This document shows, in pieces, positions 34,487 through 44,678 of a stretch of 64,000 nt of DNA. Each line of letters opens with the position of its first letter. Position 1 is the first letter of the stretch. Below the pieces are notes generated by a model. The model was not told where the DNA came from. It saw only the letters and a program-made list of their open reading frames with translations, and ran no database searches. A program made the translations under genes and the position numbers. Origin of the DNA: Leisingera coralii (lineage in GTDB: Bacteria > Pseudomonadota > Alphaproteobacteria > Rhodobacterales > Rhodobacteraceae); NCBI RefSeq assembly GCF_049056525.1, contig NZ_JBHUPT010000011.1, forward strand, positions 43,275 to 107,274, given 5' to 3'.

Positions 34487-35012
34487 GCGAGGGCAGGTCG
34501 TGGCCGTAGGCATAGAGCAGCTCCAGGAGCTCCTCCAGCGCGGCGCCGTCCTTCTGCAGCGGGTAGAGCGGGTGGTTCTGCTCGGTGACCTTGAGCTCGG
34601 GGTACTGGCCTTCCGGGCGCATCTCCAGCACGCAGCCCGCGGGCACCGGCATATCCGGCGGGATCGCATTGGCCAGCCAGGCCGGGCGGTCGCCCAGCTT
34701 TTCCGTTTCGCGCATCTCGAACAGGTCGAGATAGGCGTCGAAGTCATCGCGGCTGAGGCTGGCCCAGGTGCCCAGGATGAACTCCTCGCCTCGGGTGCCG
34801 GACAGCGGGATCGCCAGCACCGCGCGGACAAAGCGCAGGTCGCCCAGACGGCAGAAATCCTCGGTCAGGATATCGCCGCGGGTGGCGAGGACGGCGGAGT
34901 TGTCCTCCACCTCCATGTCCTCGGAGCAGATGTCGGGCCGGTCGCAGCTGAGGCTCAGCAGTTGCGCAAAGGTGGCGCCGCAGCAGCGGCACTGGCGCGG
35001 AGAGGTCAGCAT
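34470..35012 (-). CDS. DUF2199-family protein
   Basis: This 180-residue protein starts close to the motif CRCCGATFAQL and contains DICSEDMEV, ILTEDFCRLGDLRFVRAVLAIP and the segment LGTWASLSRDDFDAYLDLF, typical of DUF2199, whose function is unknown. The Cys-x-Cys-Cys at the N terminus may bind metal. An in-frame GTG at 35078 lies inside the purF terminator hairpin, so I prefer the ATG at 35012, although its ribosome binding site is poor. Neighbours give no functional hint. Confidence 0.8.
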   Translation of the reverse strand: MLTSPRQCRCCGATFAQLLSLSCDRPDICSEDMEVEDNSAVLATRGDILTEDFCRLGDLRFVRAVLAIPLSGTRGEEFILGTWASLSRDDFDAYLDLFEMRETEKLGDRPAWLANAIPPDMPVPAGCVLEMRPEGQYPELKVTEQNHPLYPLQKDGAALEELLELLYAYGHDLPSLVFDA

Positions 35013-35056
35013 GCGGGCAAGATGCGCGTCCAAGGGGCGGCCTTTCGTCTGGAAGC

Positions 35057-35091
35057 ATAAAAAGGCGCGGGCCGTCACGGCCAGCGCCTTG
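35057..35091 (-). terminator. terminator of purF
   Basis: On the minus strand, AAGGCGC, an inner GGCCGTGACGGCC stem and GCGCCTT run into TTTTA about 80 bases after the purF stop. A second small stem (CCCGTT/AACGGG) lies nearer the stop at 35141-35163. Confidence 0.85.
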
Positions 35092-35171
35092 TCTATGCAG
35101 TGTTCGCCGCCCTCATACGCGGATGCGGCCGGAAGTTCAAACCCCCGTTATGGGAACGGGGCAGGGCCGGC

Positions 35172-36692
35172 TCAGCCGGAGGCCAGCTTGGAGGCGTTCC
35201 AGGAGGCGCCGGGCACCGGCATGTCCTTGATCTTGGCGCTGACCCGGCTGCTGCTTTCCAGCGCATCCAGATACTCGCTGGTGACGCCGGTGACGTAGTT
35301 GCCGTCAAAGCAGGAGCAGTCAAAGCCCTGGATATCCGGGTTGCCTTCCTGTGCCGCCCAGATCAGGTCGTCGAGCTTCTGGTAGAACAGCGCGTCGGCG
35401 CCCAGCTCCTGGCGGATTTCCTCGATGCTGAGGCCGTTTGCAATCAGCTCGTGCTTGGTGGGCATGTCGATGCCATAGACGTTCGGGTATTTCACCGGCG
35501 GCGAGGCGGAGGCGATATAGACCTTCTTGGCGCCGGCCTCGCGGCACATCTGCACGATCTTCTTGATGGTGTTGCCGCGCACGATGGAGTCGTCGATCAG
35601 CAGCACGTTGCGGTCCTTGAACTCCAGCGGGATCGCGTTCAGTTTGCGGCGCACCGATTTCTGCCGCTCCGCCTGGCCCGGCATGATGAAGGTGCGGCCG
35701 ACGTAGCGGTTCTTGACCAGCCCCTCGCGGTAGCGGATGCCGGTGGAGTTGGCGACTTCCAGCGCCACGGGGCGGGCCGAATCGGGCACCGGGATGATGC
35801 TGTCGATTTCCAGCCCGGATTCCTGGATCTGCTTGGCCAGCGCCTGGCCCATGCGCAGCTGGGTCTTGTAGACGGAGACGCCGTCCATCATCGAGTCGGG
35901 ACGTGCCAGGTAGACATATTCGAAGATGCAGGGGGTCAGCTTGCCCTCGACCGCCTGGAACTCATGCAGGTTGCCGTCCAGATCGATCAGCACCGCCTCT
36001 CCGGCCTTGACGTCGCGGACCTTCTCGAAGCCGTTGATGCCAAAGGCCACGTCCTCGGAGGCAATGCAGTAATCATCGCCCGCGCCCTGCGCCGGGCGCT
36101 TGCCCAGCGACAGCGGCCGGATGCCGTGCGGGTCGCGGAACGCCAGCATGCCGACACCGGCAATCATGCACAGCACCGAATAGGCGCCCTGCACCCGTTC
36201 CATGGTCATTTTGACGCCGGCAAAGATGTTGCGGATCGGCTCGGCGTTGCCGTTCACCTTGATCGCATCGGCCACCTTGTCGGCCAGCACGTTCAGCAGG
36301 ATCTCCGAATCCGAGGTGGTGCGCAGGTGGCGGCTGTATTTGCCGGTCACCTTCTCGCGCTGCTCGGCGGTGTTGGTGATGTTGCCGTTGTGGACCAGGT
36401 AGATGCCGTAGGGCGCGTTGACGAAGAACGGCTGCGCCTCGGTCGCGCTGAGCGAGCCTGCGGTGGGGTAGCGCACGTGGCCCATGCCGACGCGGCCGGT
36501 CAGGGTTTCGGCATCGGACGGCCCGAACACATCCTTGACCAGGCCGTTTTCCTTGCGCTCGCGGAAGAACTCGCCGGTGTAGGTCACGATGCCGGAGGCG
36601 TCCTGGCCGCGGTGCTGCAGCATCAGAAGCCCGTCATATATCTCCGCAAAGACTTCCGTGTCCCGGCTTGCGATCCCCAAAATCCCGCACAT
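35172..36692 (-). CDS. purF: amidophosphoribosyltransferase
   Basis: This 506-residue enzyme makes phosphoribosylamine from PRPP and glutamine, the committed step of purine synthesis. The N-terminal glutaminase nucleophile is Cys2 in MCGILGIAS. LMLQHRGQDASGI and GHVRYPTAGS are glutaminase-domain motifs, and the PRPP loop is VLLIDDSIVRGNT near residue 350. The propeptide seen in B. subtilis PurF is absent. It is the downstream neighbour of the cvpA region in many proteobacteria; here it lies 5 kb from cvpA. Confidence 0.96.
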   Translation of the reverse strand: MCGILGIASRDTEVFAEIYDGLLMLQHRGQDASGIVTYTGEFFRERKENGLVKDVFGPSDAETLTGRVGMGHVRYPTAGSLSATEAQPFFVNAPYGIYLVHNGNITNTAEQREKVTGKYSRHLRTTSDSEILLNVLADKVADAIKVNGNAEPIRNIFAGVKMTMERVQGAYSVLCMIAGVGMLAFRDPHGIRPLSLGKRPAQGAGDDYCIASEDVAFGINGFEKVRDVKAGEAVLIDLDGNLHEFQAVEGKLTPCIFEYVYLARPDSMMDGVSVYKTQLRMGQALAKQIQESGLEIDSIIPVPDSARPVALEVANSTGIRYREGLVKNRYVGRTFIMPGQAERQKSVRRKLNAIPLEFKDRNVLLIDDSIVRGNTIKKIVQMCREAGAKKVYIASASPPVKYPNVYGIDMPTKHELIANGLSIEEIRQELGADALFYQKLDDLIWAAQEGNPDIQGFDCSCFDGNYVTGVTSEYLDALESSSRVSAKIKDMPVPGASWNASKLASG

Positions 36693-36949
36693 TGGCTGGC
36701 TCCAATCCCGATTAGGCTTTGCTGTTCGATGGCTGATGGAAGCGGTGCTGGCGGCAGTCTAGCGCATTTGTGCACCGGGGCGCCAATCCGGCTGCCCTGG
36801 CCGCAGTCCGGCCCGGTGCCCGGGCGCCGGCCTGAGGGCCGATTGCGTCAGCGGACCCCGGCGCCAGGCGCGTCAGGTCATGTCCACAAAGGCAGGCGGT
36901 CAGCGGCGGCAAGGCGGTGAGGCTCCGAATCCGTTTCCTGTTCGCGCCC

Positions 36950-38023
36950 TCACATAGTGGCTTTCTTTCCTGCTGTCATCAAAGGATCACAAATCCCCGC
37001 TGCGCTGCGGCGGATGGCAGCGGCGCGGCGGCGTTCGCGGCGCTTGACGACCTCGCGGTAGAGGATGAACAGCCCGCTTCCGACAATCAGCATGCTGCCG
37101 GTGATGGTGGTGCTGCCCGGGATATCGCCCCAAAACAGCCAGCCCCACAGAACCGCCACCGGGAGCGAGCTGTATTCAAACGGCGCGATGCTGTTGGCCT
37201 CGCCCAGGCGGTAGGCCTGGCTGATGCAATAGAAGCCTGCGGCAGCGATCAGGCCGACGGCCACGATCAAACCGGTTTGCGCCAGGTCCGGCACGCTCCA
37301 GGCGCGGAACAGGTACTGGGCGCTGGGGTGGCTGAACCGGTCCAGCCAGCCGGAGCCGAAGGCCAGCCCCATGGCGCCGCTCAGGGCCACAAAGGTCAGC
37401 ATCGAATAGAATGTCATCCGCAGGGCGCTTTCGGTCGGCCCCAGCAGCCGCGCCAGCAGGCTTTGGGCGCTGTAGGCGCAGGCGGAGACGATGGCCAGGA
37501 TCATCGCCGGCTCAATGCCGTCCGCGCTGGGCTGGGCGACAAACACCACGCCCAGAAAGCCCGCGACGATGGCCAGCCAGCTGCGCCAGCCGACCTGTTC
37601 GCCCAGCAGAGGGATGGAGAAGATCACCACAAACAGCGGCGCGGTGTAGTAAAGCGGCATGGCGTCGGCCAGCGGCAGCACCGCCAGCGCCATCGAGAAT
37701 GTGGTGAAGCAGATGAACCCGGCGGCGCCGCGCAGGCAGCTCAGGAACAGCTTGCGGGTCGCAAAGGCCCCCGGGCCCCCTGTCAGGTACAGCCCCAGGC
37801 TGACCGGGATCAGCGTCACCAGCCCGCGCAGGAAGATCACCTCCTGTACCGCCATCTGGCTGCTGAAGACCTTCATGATGACATCCTGAAGGGAGAAAAC
37901 GGTCAGCCCGAGGACCAGCAAAAGGATCCCTTTGAGTGTGGTGTCGTCACCGGTGTGAGAGCTGTTGCCCAACGTGTTTATCCCATGTGTGGGGCTTGGG
38001 GGATGCGAAATCCCGCGCGCCAA
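36950..38023 (-). CDS. DMT-family (EamA) transporter
   Basis: This inner-membrane protein of about 340-357 residues has ten hydrophobic helices in two EamA repeats, each ending with a conserved segment (MPLYYTAPLFVVIFSIPLLGE; APFEYSSLPVAVLWGWLFWGD). Members export small metabolites or amino acids; the substrate is unknown. The start is unclear: the frame opens with a TTG at 38023, another TTG is at 37972, and there is no good ribosome binding site. The 257 bases between it and purF hold no gene I can support. Confidence 0.85.
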   Translation of the reverse strand: MARGISHPPSPTHGINTLGNSSHTGDDTTLKGILLLVLGLTVFSLQDVIMKVFSSQMAVQEVIFLRGLVTLIPVSLGLYLTGGPGAFATRKLFLSCLRGAAGFICFTTFSMALAVLPLADAMPLYYTAPLFVVIFSIPLLGEQVGWRSWLAIVAGFLGVVFVAQPSADGIEPAMILAIVSACAYSAQSLLARLLGPTESALRMTFYSMLTFVALSGAMGLAFGSGWLDRFSHPSAQYLFRAWSVPDLAQTGLIVAVGLIAAAGFYCISQAYRLGEANSIAPFEYSSLPVAVLWGWLFWGDIPGSTTITGSMLIVGSGLFILYREVVKRRERRRAAAIRRSAAGICDPLMTAGKKATM

Positions 38024-38172
38024 GGCTGTCTGCAGCTCGGCACGCTAGGCAGGAAACACCGGAATTGCGGGCCGGGAAGCGACCTGGCCGGGTCTGGAAC
38101 CGGCCTTGAACGGATTGGACCCGCACTCAGGCGGGCCCGGGGGCTGCGGATGCGGATTTGCGGGTTGTTCCA

Positions 38173-38832
38173 TCAGTGCAGCGTCAGCAGCGAGATGGCG
38201 CCGACCAGCACCAGGCTGAGCGCCCAGACCAGGTCCAGGTTGAACCAGCCTTTGGACAGGAACTTGAGCCCCAGCCAGAAATAGATCCCCACCGCCAGCA
38301 CACCGCCCGCAGCGGTCATCGCCAGGGTATGAAGCACGGCCACCAGCGCGGCGATGCCCGCGTTGCCGGTGATCAGCGCGCCGGCGGCGGCGTGGCCGGC
38401 GTCTGTTTCGACGGTGCGGCAGATGCCGAGGTAGATCGGCACCAGCATCAGCCCCGCGCCATGCGCCATCGCCGCCAGGAACGACCACAGCGCCAGCCGC
38501 GACGGCGGGACGCGGGCCAGAAACCGGGGGTGGCGGCGGTTCACCAGCAGGTAGAGGCCCAGAGCGATCACCAGGCAGGCGGCGCCGATCTGGATCTCGC
38601 GCTGCCACTCCGCCAGCACCATGAGCGCCGAGAACGGAAACAGGATCGCGGCCATGGCCAGCAGGTGCCCAGCCGCCAGCGCCAGCAGCGCCTTCAGCAG
38701 GCTGCCCCGCGACCGGTCCATCAGCGCGGCCGAAACCGCCAGCGGCCAGCCCATGCCGGGGTTCACCCCGTGATACACGCCCGAGGCGGCAACGGCCCAC
38801 CACAGGGCCGCCGCCGTGCTGATGTCTGCCAC
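38173..38832 (-). CDS. membrane protein next to the SELENBP1-like gene
   Basis: This 219-residue protein has about six hydrophobic helices and the opening motif ASGVYHGVNPGMGWPLAVSA with a conserved-looking His. AMAHGAGLMLVP and VLHTLAMTA contain further helix-embedded histidines. The pattern of His in helices suggests metal handling, loosely like NicO/UreH-type permeases, but I do not recognise the family. It starts 3 bases after the stop of the SELENBP1-like gene on the same strand, so both are probably made together. Confidence 0.8.
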   Translation of the reverse strand: MADISTAAALWWAVAASGVYHGVNPGMGWPLAVSAALMDRSRGSLLKALLALAAGHLLAMAAILFPFSALMVLAEWQREIQIGAACLVIALGLYLLVNRRHPRFLARVPPSRLALWSFLAAMAHGAGLMLVPIYLGICRTVETDAGHAAAGALITGNAGIAALVAVLHTLAMTAAGGVLAVGIYFWLGLKFLSKGWFNLDLVWALSLVLVGAISLLTLH

Positions 38833-38835
38833 GCG

Positions 38836-40236
38836 TCAGACGGAGGGGTAGCAGAAGCTGTCGGTGGAGCAGTCGCCCCCTTCCAGCCGGATCTGGTGGC
38901 TGCGGTAGCCCTTGGGGAACTCCACATAGAAGTCCTTGTCCAGCTCCAGCCCGCCGTTTTCGCCTGCGTTGGCCATCACCATCTGGCCGCCCCCGGAGTC
39001 CGGATAGAACTGGTCATCCCAGGTGGAATAGAGCGAGTTGGTCCAGTAGACCCGCTTGCCGTCGCGGCTGATCTCGACCATCTGCGGGCCATAGGCAAAA
39101 TCCTTGCCGTTGGGGTGCTTGGCGCCGCGCGCGATGCCGCCGATCTCGACCTTGCCGGCCAGCTTGGGGTTCATCGGGTCGGAGACATCATACTGATGCA
39201 TCTCGCCCAGGCCCCAGCAGGCCACGTAAAGGAACCTGTCATCCAGGCTGAGGTCGATATCTGTGACCAGGGGCGGCACCGCCTCGAACCCCTGCAAGAG
39301 CGGCGGCAGGTTTTCCGGCTTCTCGGGCCGCGGGTCGATGGTGATGGTCTTCTTGGCCTCGAAGGTGCCGTCGTCCTTCTGCCACCAGGTGAAGATCGCG
39401 CCCTGCAGGTTGGTGGTGTCGACCACCACGCCGCAGAAGCCGTAATCGCGTGAGGGATCATGCGCGGGCCGGATCTCCAGCGCCATCTGGTGGTTTTCGC
39501 CCAGGTCGATGGTCTGCACGTTCTTGCGCTGGCGCAGGTTCCAGAAATGGATCGAATGGCCGTATTTGTTGCTCAGCAGATCCTCCGGCACGATGCCGTT
39601 CTCGAACTGCGGCGGCAACGCCCATTCGGAGCTCACCATGTAGTCGCGCGGCAGGTTCCACCAGAAGTCATAATGCTTGTCCTGCTTGCCGCGGTCCATC
39701 TCGTAGCGGCCCAGGATCTCGAAGGTTTCGCAATCCATGATGAAGATGCCCGGCGGGCCGTCGGTGCCGTCTTTGCCGCCGCCGCCCAGGGTGGAGACAT
39801 AGATGCCCTCCGGGCCGCAATGGATGGTGTGCGGGCGAGAATAGCCGGTCTTGGCAAACACTTCCTCGGGTTCGATGATCTTGTGGATCTTGGCCTTCAG
39901 GGGCTCCTTGACGTCCACCACGTAGATCCGGCTGGAACGGATGCCGGGAATGATCAGGTAACGCCGCTCCAGAAACGCGTGGCCGGACAGCGGCGACAGC
40001 GACGAAGAACAGGCGTTCCAGCCGAAGTGGTGAAACTCGTCGCCCTTGTTGGGCATGATCAGCTGATGCACGATCTCGCCGTAGCTTTTGGACTTCGGGT
40101 CGACATCGACCACCGCCAGCCCGTCGGGCTGCGAGCCGTCGGGACTAAGCATCAGGGTAAAGGCCAGCGTTTCCGCCGGGGCCTCCATGGCAAGCTTGGG
40201 GGTGGCATGAAAAGTGGGGTCAGGCCTCAAGTTCAT
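38836..40236 (-). CDS. selenium-binding protein 1 family, likely methanethiol oxidase
   Basis: This 466-residue beta-propeller protein of the SBP56/SELENBP1 family includes bacterial MtoX, a copper enzyme that oxidises methanethiol to formaldehyde, sulfide and hydrogen peroxide. Family segments seen are DEFHHFGWNACSSSLS, HTIHCGPEGIYVSTLG, FDFWWNLPRD-type loop YDFWWNLPRDYMVSSEW and YGHSIHFWNL. The second Cys of the CSSC motif is replaced by Ser. There is no signal peptide, unlike periplasmic MtoX. GGGAGG lies at a good distance before the ATG at 40236. A fit with DMSP metabolism is plausible for a Roseobacter. Confidence 0.85.
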   Translation of the reverse strand: MNLRPDPTFHATPKLAMEAPAETLAFTLMLSPDGSQPDGLAVVDVDPKSKSYGEIVHQLIMPNKGDEFHHFGWNACSSSLSPLSGHAFLERRYLIIPGIRSSRIYVVDVKEPLKAKIHKIIEPEEVFAKTGYSRPHTIHCGPEGIYVSTLGGGGKDGTDGPPGIFIMDCETFEILGRYEMDRGKQDKHYDFWWNLPRDYMVSSEWALPPQFENGIVPEDLLSNKYGHSIHFWNLRQRKNVQTIDLGENHQMALEIRPAHDPSRDYGFCGVVVDTTNLQGAIFTWWQKDDGTFEAKKTITIDPRPEKPENLPPLLQGFEAVPPLVTDIDLSLDDRFLYVACWGLGEMHQYDVSDPMNPKLAGKVEIGGIARGAKHPNGKDFAYGPQMVEISRDGKRVYWTNSLYSTWDDQFYPDSGGGQMVMANAGENGGLELDKDFYVEFPKGYRSHQIRLEGGDCSTDSFCYPSV

Positions 40237-40461
40237 AGTCAAATCCTCCCTGGAAACAGGCGCCTGAAATTTTGGTCTTCTTGCTGCGCCCGGCCCGATG
40301 CTTGCACACATCCGGAGTTCGGGCAAATTTTTTTGAAAACAGGCTTCCTGGCGGAACATTTGTTCCGCCCGGGTGGCCGTAATGCGCGCTTTCCGGCCCC
40401 TTTCGGGGCACGCGGCGGACCTGTGTTCTTGCGGCGCCAAGCGCCCCTGCGCAAAAGGAAA

Positions 40462-40482
40462 GGCCCGCACGAGGGCGGGCCG
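40462..40482 (-). terminator. terminator of the second Hint-domain gene
   Basis: On the minus strand GGCCCGC/GCGGGCC is followed by TTTCCTTTT, about 30 bases beyond the stop. Confidence 0.85.
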
Positions 40483-40511
40483 GAGGTGGGGGAGGGAAAA
40501 ACGTTTCGGGA

Positions 40512-41192
40512 TCAGGCCGCCAGGATGCGGTCCAGCAGGTTGTCCAGCGGCGCGGGCAGGCGGGCGTCTTCCTCGCCCATGCCGGTGTCCGCGAGGGCGC
40601 GGCCCTCGTCGCTGGCCAGAACCTGGCGGGTCTCGGTCAGCGACAGCTGGTGGAAGGCGGAGCCTTCGGTGTCATTGCCGGCGGGCATCAGCATGCCGCT
40701 TTCGGCCCAGACCAGCTCTTCTTCCTCGAATTCGAAATGGATGCGGCCCAGGCGCTCGGGCGCTGCTGCGGCAATGCCCTTGTAGCCGGCCAGCGCGATC
40801 AGCTTGGTGACGACAACCGGCAGGCCGAACAGGCGCTCGGCGGTGTCCATCTCCAGCGCCACTTTCTGGTCGGAGGGCAGCATCAGGTCGGTGTCATTGC
40901 CCAGGGCGCCGGCGGGGACATGCATCAGGGTGGTCAGGCGCGGCACGGCGTGGCGGACCGCTTTCACTTCCTGGGCGCCGCCGTCGAAGGTGAACACCAT
41001 GTCGCCGGGCTTGACGTCGCGGGCCTGTTTGAAGCCCTCTCCGGTTTCCACCAGCGTATCGGGCAGGAAGCCGCCGCTGCGGATGCGGGCGCGCTTGGGT
41101 GCCGGTTTCACGGACTGCGGCAGGGGATTGGTCAGCAGCAGCACATCAACCGGCAGGTAGTCGGCGAAATCTGTGGTGTGATCCAGCTGCAT
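40512..41192 (-). CDS. Hint-domain protein, short form
   Basis: This 226-residue protein has about 37 N-terminal residues and then a Hint-like module: FLPDTLVETGEGFKQARDVK, PGDMVFTFDGGAQEVKAV and LMLPSDQKVALE. The Cys that starts splicing or cleavage in inteins is not at the expected place (GGFLPDT), so autoprocessing is unlikely. It is the second such protein in the window (compare 18058-19101). The ATG at 41192 follows AGAAGGGACACC. A CtrA-type box lies about 245 bases upstream. Confidence 0.78.
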   Translation of the reverse strand: MQLDHTTDFADYLPVDVLLLTNPLPQSVKPAPKRARIRSGGFLPDTLVETGEGFKQARDVKPGDMVFTFDGGAQEVKAVRHAVPRLTTLMHVPAGALGNDTDLMLPSDQKVALEMDTAERLFGLPVVVTKLIALAGYKGIAAAAPERLGRIHFEFEEEELVWAESGMLMPAGNDTEGSAFHQLSLTETRQVLASDEGRALADTGMGEEDARLPAPLDNLLDRILAA

Positions 41193-41435
41193 TTTGGTGT
41201 CCCTTCTGAGCGTCTTCGTCCCGGCGTTTTGCCGTTGAAGCCATGTGGCCCCCGAATTGGGACCAAATTGGGGCGGGCTTGCGTCCCATTTCGGGATGAG
41301 GCGATTTTTCCGGGACAAAAACTGCTTTTTCAGGGGGATTGTTAACTTTTTTACGGTGCAGGCTGAGGATTTGTTAAGATTTAACGCGATTTTTGAGACG
41401 CCCCAACGGGCCTCCCAGCGCCCGATTCTCTATGG

Positions 41436-41450
41436 TTAACAAAGCGTTAA
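41436..41450. promoter_or_regulatory. CtrA-type binding site upstream of the Hint-domain gene
   Basis: TTAACAAAGCGTTAA matches the full CtrA consensus TTAA-N7-TTAA. The 386-base interval 41193-41578 is AT-rich for this genome. It also holds a perfect DnaA box (41487-41495) and the cvpA terminator, and no gene. Confidence 0.65.
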
Positions 41451-41486
41451 TGTGTATTTGCGGTGTTAACCGCTTTGCGGCCGTCC

Positions 41487-41495
41487 TGTGGATAA
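41487..41495 (-). promoter_or_regulatory. isolated perfect DnaA box
   Basis: TGTGGATAA, the complement of TTATCCACA. It is a single perfect copy without a cluster, so it is not an origin by itself. Confidence 0.5.
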
Positions 41496-41525
41496 CCATG
41501 TGAACATATTGAAACCAAAGCAAAA

Positions 41526-41547
41526 CGGGCGCCCCAGGGGCGCCCGC
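41526..41547 (-). terminator. terminator of radA-cvpA
   Basis: On the minus strand GGGCGCC/GGCGCCC with a short loop is followed by GTTTTGC, 30 bases after the cvpA stop. Confidence 0.75.
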
Positions 41548-41578
41548 GTGTCAATCCTTTGGGGGTAATTCTTTGGAA

Positions 41579-42133
41579 TTACTGGCCGCAGCTGCCGATC
41601 AGCGCTTCATACTGCTCGGTGACCCAGCCCAGGGCCTGCTCCGGATTGCGCTCCTCGATCTTGCCGATCATGCGCTCGAACACCACTGCCGAGCGGCTTT
41701 CGTCAACGATTGAGAAGCTCTGCCCGGTCATCACCACGGCATAGAGGAAGAAGGCAATCGCGACCAGAAGGATGCCGCGCAGCACCCCGAAGAAGAAGCC
41801 CGCGCCCTGGTCCAGCCCGCCAAGCGCCGAGCGCTGCACCAGGGTGGAGAACAGCGGCGTGAAGAAGGAGACCACGATCAGCGCCAGTGCAAACACCGCG
41901 GCAAAGGCGGCGATGATCGACAATTCGCAGCTGTCGGCGATGAATTCGCCCACCACCGGGATCTCCGCCATCAGCGGCTCGGCCTGCGGGGCGAAGATGA
42001 AGGCGAGCACACCGGCGGCGATCCAGCCGGCAATGGCCATGGCTTCGCGCACAAAGCCGCGCGAATAGGCCAGCAGCGCCGATACAACGATGACCAGGGC
42101 CACGACCCCGTCGATGATTGTGAAACCTTCCAT
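41579..42133 (-). CDS. cvpA: CvpA family membrane protein
   Basis: This 184-residue inner-membrane protein has four hydrophobic helices and the family segments DGVVALVIVVSALLAYSRGF and GLDQGAGFFFGVLRG. In E. coli CvpA is needed for colicin V production, but its general role is unclear. Downstream of radA by 42 bases on the same strand, an arrangement common in alphaproteobacteria. Confidence 0.92.
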   Translation of the reverse strand: MEGFTIIDGVVALVIVVSALLAYSRGFVREAMAIAGWIAAGVLAFIFAPQAEPLMAEIPVVGEFIADSCELSIIAAFAAVFALALIVVSFFTPLFSTLVQRSALGGLDQGAGFFFGVLRGILLVAIAFFLYAVVMTGQSFSIVDESRSAVVFERMIGKIEERNPEQALGWVTEQYEALIGSCGQ

Positions 42134-42175
42134 ATGCCTCGCCCGTTTACCTGCGATTTCAAATTTTTTGCGACT

Positions 42176-43537
<1,362 letters not shown>

Positions 43538-43598
43538 GCTGGATCAGTGGCAGATGTTTCTGTTTTGTTCAAGGGGTTGCGCGTGCTGTACCGTGCGA

Positions 43599-43713
43599 TG
43601 CGAGGCTCTGCCTCGCGCTCCGGGATATTTGAGGCCAGAAGAAGAGCGGATCCGGTCTTCTTCTGGCTGAAAGTATCCCGGGGGAGGCCCGTCAGGGCCG
43701 GGGGCAGAGCCCC
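43599..43713. repeat. dispersed repeat family A, two copies head to head
   Basis: CCGGGATATTTGAGGCCAGA from 43619 and, inverted, TCTGGCTGAAAGTATCCCGG up to about 43681 can pair into a long hairpin. Flanking CTCTGCCTCG and GGCAGAGCCCC blocks also match the other family A copies. It separates radA from the gene at 43745. Confidence 0.75.
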
Positions 43714-43744
43714 GTCTCAGCGCCGCTGCAGCAGGCACAGCACC

Positions 43745-44527
43745 TCAGTCGGCGCGCCGCGGCGGCTGGATCGGCACCACGCTGCCCGCCTCGGGGCCGG
43801 AGCCGTCCGGCGGCGTCTGCAGCTGCGCCGACAGTTCCGGCAGCAGCTCGAACAGCTCGCCGCGCAGCCGCGCCAGGTGCGACTTGGCGATGCTTTCCTC
43901 GACCTCCACGTCGCGGGTCCACTGGCGCAGCTCCTGGGTGATGACCTTGGCATCCTCCAGCCGCGCCTTGAAGGCCTCGATCTCCTCCTGCCGCTGTTTC
44001 AGGAACTGCCGGGCGCGGGCGACCTTCTCGTCGGAATAGGTCTTGGCCAGCTCGCCGCTGATCTGGCTCATCTGCGCCGCGGCTTCCAGCACATCCGGTT
44101 CCAGGCCGGCCAGATCCGGGTGGTCGCGCAGATAGGCGATCCGTTCCTTCACCGCGTCGAATTCGGAGGCCAGCGTGAACAGCCCCGCCCGGTCGGCGGC
44201 ATGGGCCAGCTGATAGGCGCGCAGCACGTCTTCCATGTTCAGCGCAAACCGCCGGTGCGAGGTCTCCAGCGCCAGGATGCGTCCGCTGGCGGGCAGAAAG
44301 AACACCAGCATCAGGGCCAGAACCGTCAGCATGATCTGCGCCGCCATCCCGGCGTTTGGATGCACTTCCCCACCGATCCCGGCCTGCAGGCTGAGCCACG
44401 GCCAGATGCCAAGGGCTGCCAGCAGGGTCGCGGCCAGCGCCGCCAGGGCTGCCAGGCAGATCGTGAAGAAGGCCAGCCGCATCATCACGGCCCGCGCGGT
44501 GAACAGGAATGATTGAAAGCCGGCCAT
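43745..44527 (-). CDS. membrane-anchored coiled-coil protein
   Basis: This 260-residue protein has two N-terminal hydrophobic helices (about 15-45 and 60-85), then a long charged helical part (residues 95-240) rich in E, K, R and Q with heptad character (QRQEEIEAFKARLEDAKVIT), ending in a Pro-rich tail. I find no enzymatic motif. Homologues next to radA are sometimes called DNA repair proteins, probably by neighbourhood only. The ATG at 44527 has GGGGGAGC before it. Confidence 0.8.
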   Translation of the reverse strand: MAGFQSFLFTARAVMMRLAFFTICLAALAALAATLLAALGIWPWLSLQAGIGGEVHPNAGMAAQIMLTVLALMLVFFLPASGRILALETSHRRFALNMEDVLRAYQLAHAADRAGLFTLASEFDAVKERIAYLRDHPDLAGLEPDVLEAAAQMSQISGELAKTYSDEKVARARQFLKQRQEEIEAFKARLEDAKVITQELRQWTRDVEVEESIAKSHLARLRGELFELLPELSAQLQTPPDGSGPEAGSVVPIQPPRRAD

Positions 44528-44678
44528 TGCTCCCCCTTTCAAGCAGCAACATCAACGGATCCGGAGCTGGCGGGCAGGAGGGGGGAGCCTGATCAGGGCG
44601 CAGCTTACCGGTCCCGGGATCAGGATCCCGGACAGTTATCTCCCTTGATCTGGTGCGGTTTGCCCCGGGATCAAGGGC

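Noticed and set aside
35013..35078. GTG start for the DUF2199 protein
   Set aside because: The added codons lie inside the purF terminator stem, and the family begins at the Cys motif further on.
36712..36912. 66-codon ORF between purF and the DMT transporter
   Set aside because: No ribosome binding site, no recognisable pattern, and it contains a GC hairpin; treated as non-coding.
38045..38803. Minus-strand frame overlapping the membrane protein at 38173
   Set aside because: Arg/Gly/Ala-rich out-of-frame translation; the 38173-38832 frame has proper hydrophobic helices and a 3-base junction with its neighbour.
41340..41500. Possible replication origin in the AT-rich interval
   Set aside because: There is only one perfect DnaA box, and no dnaA, parAB, hemE or similar origin neighbour.
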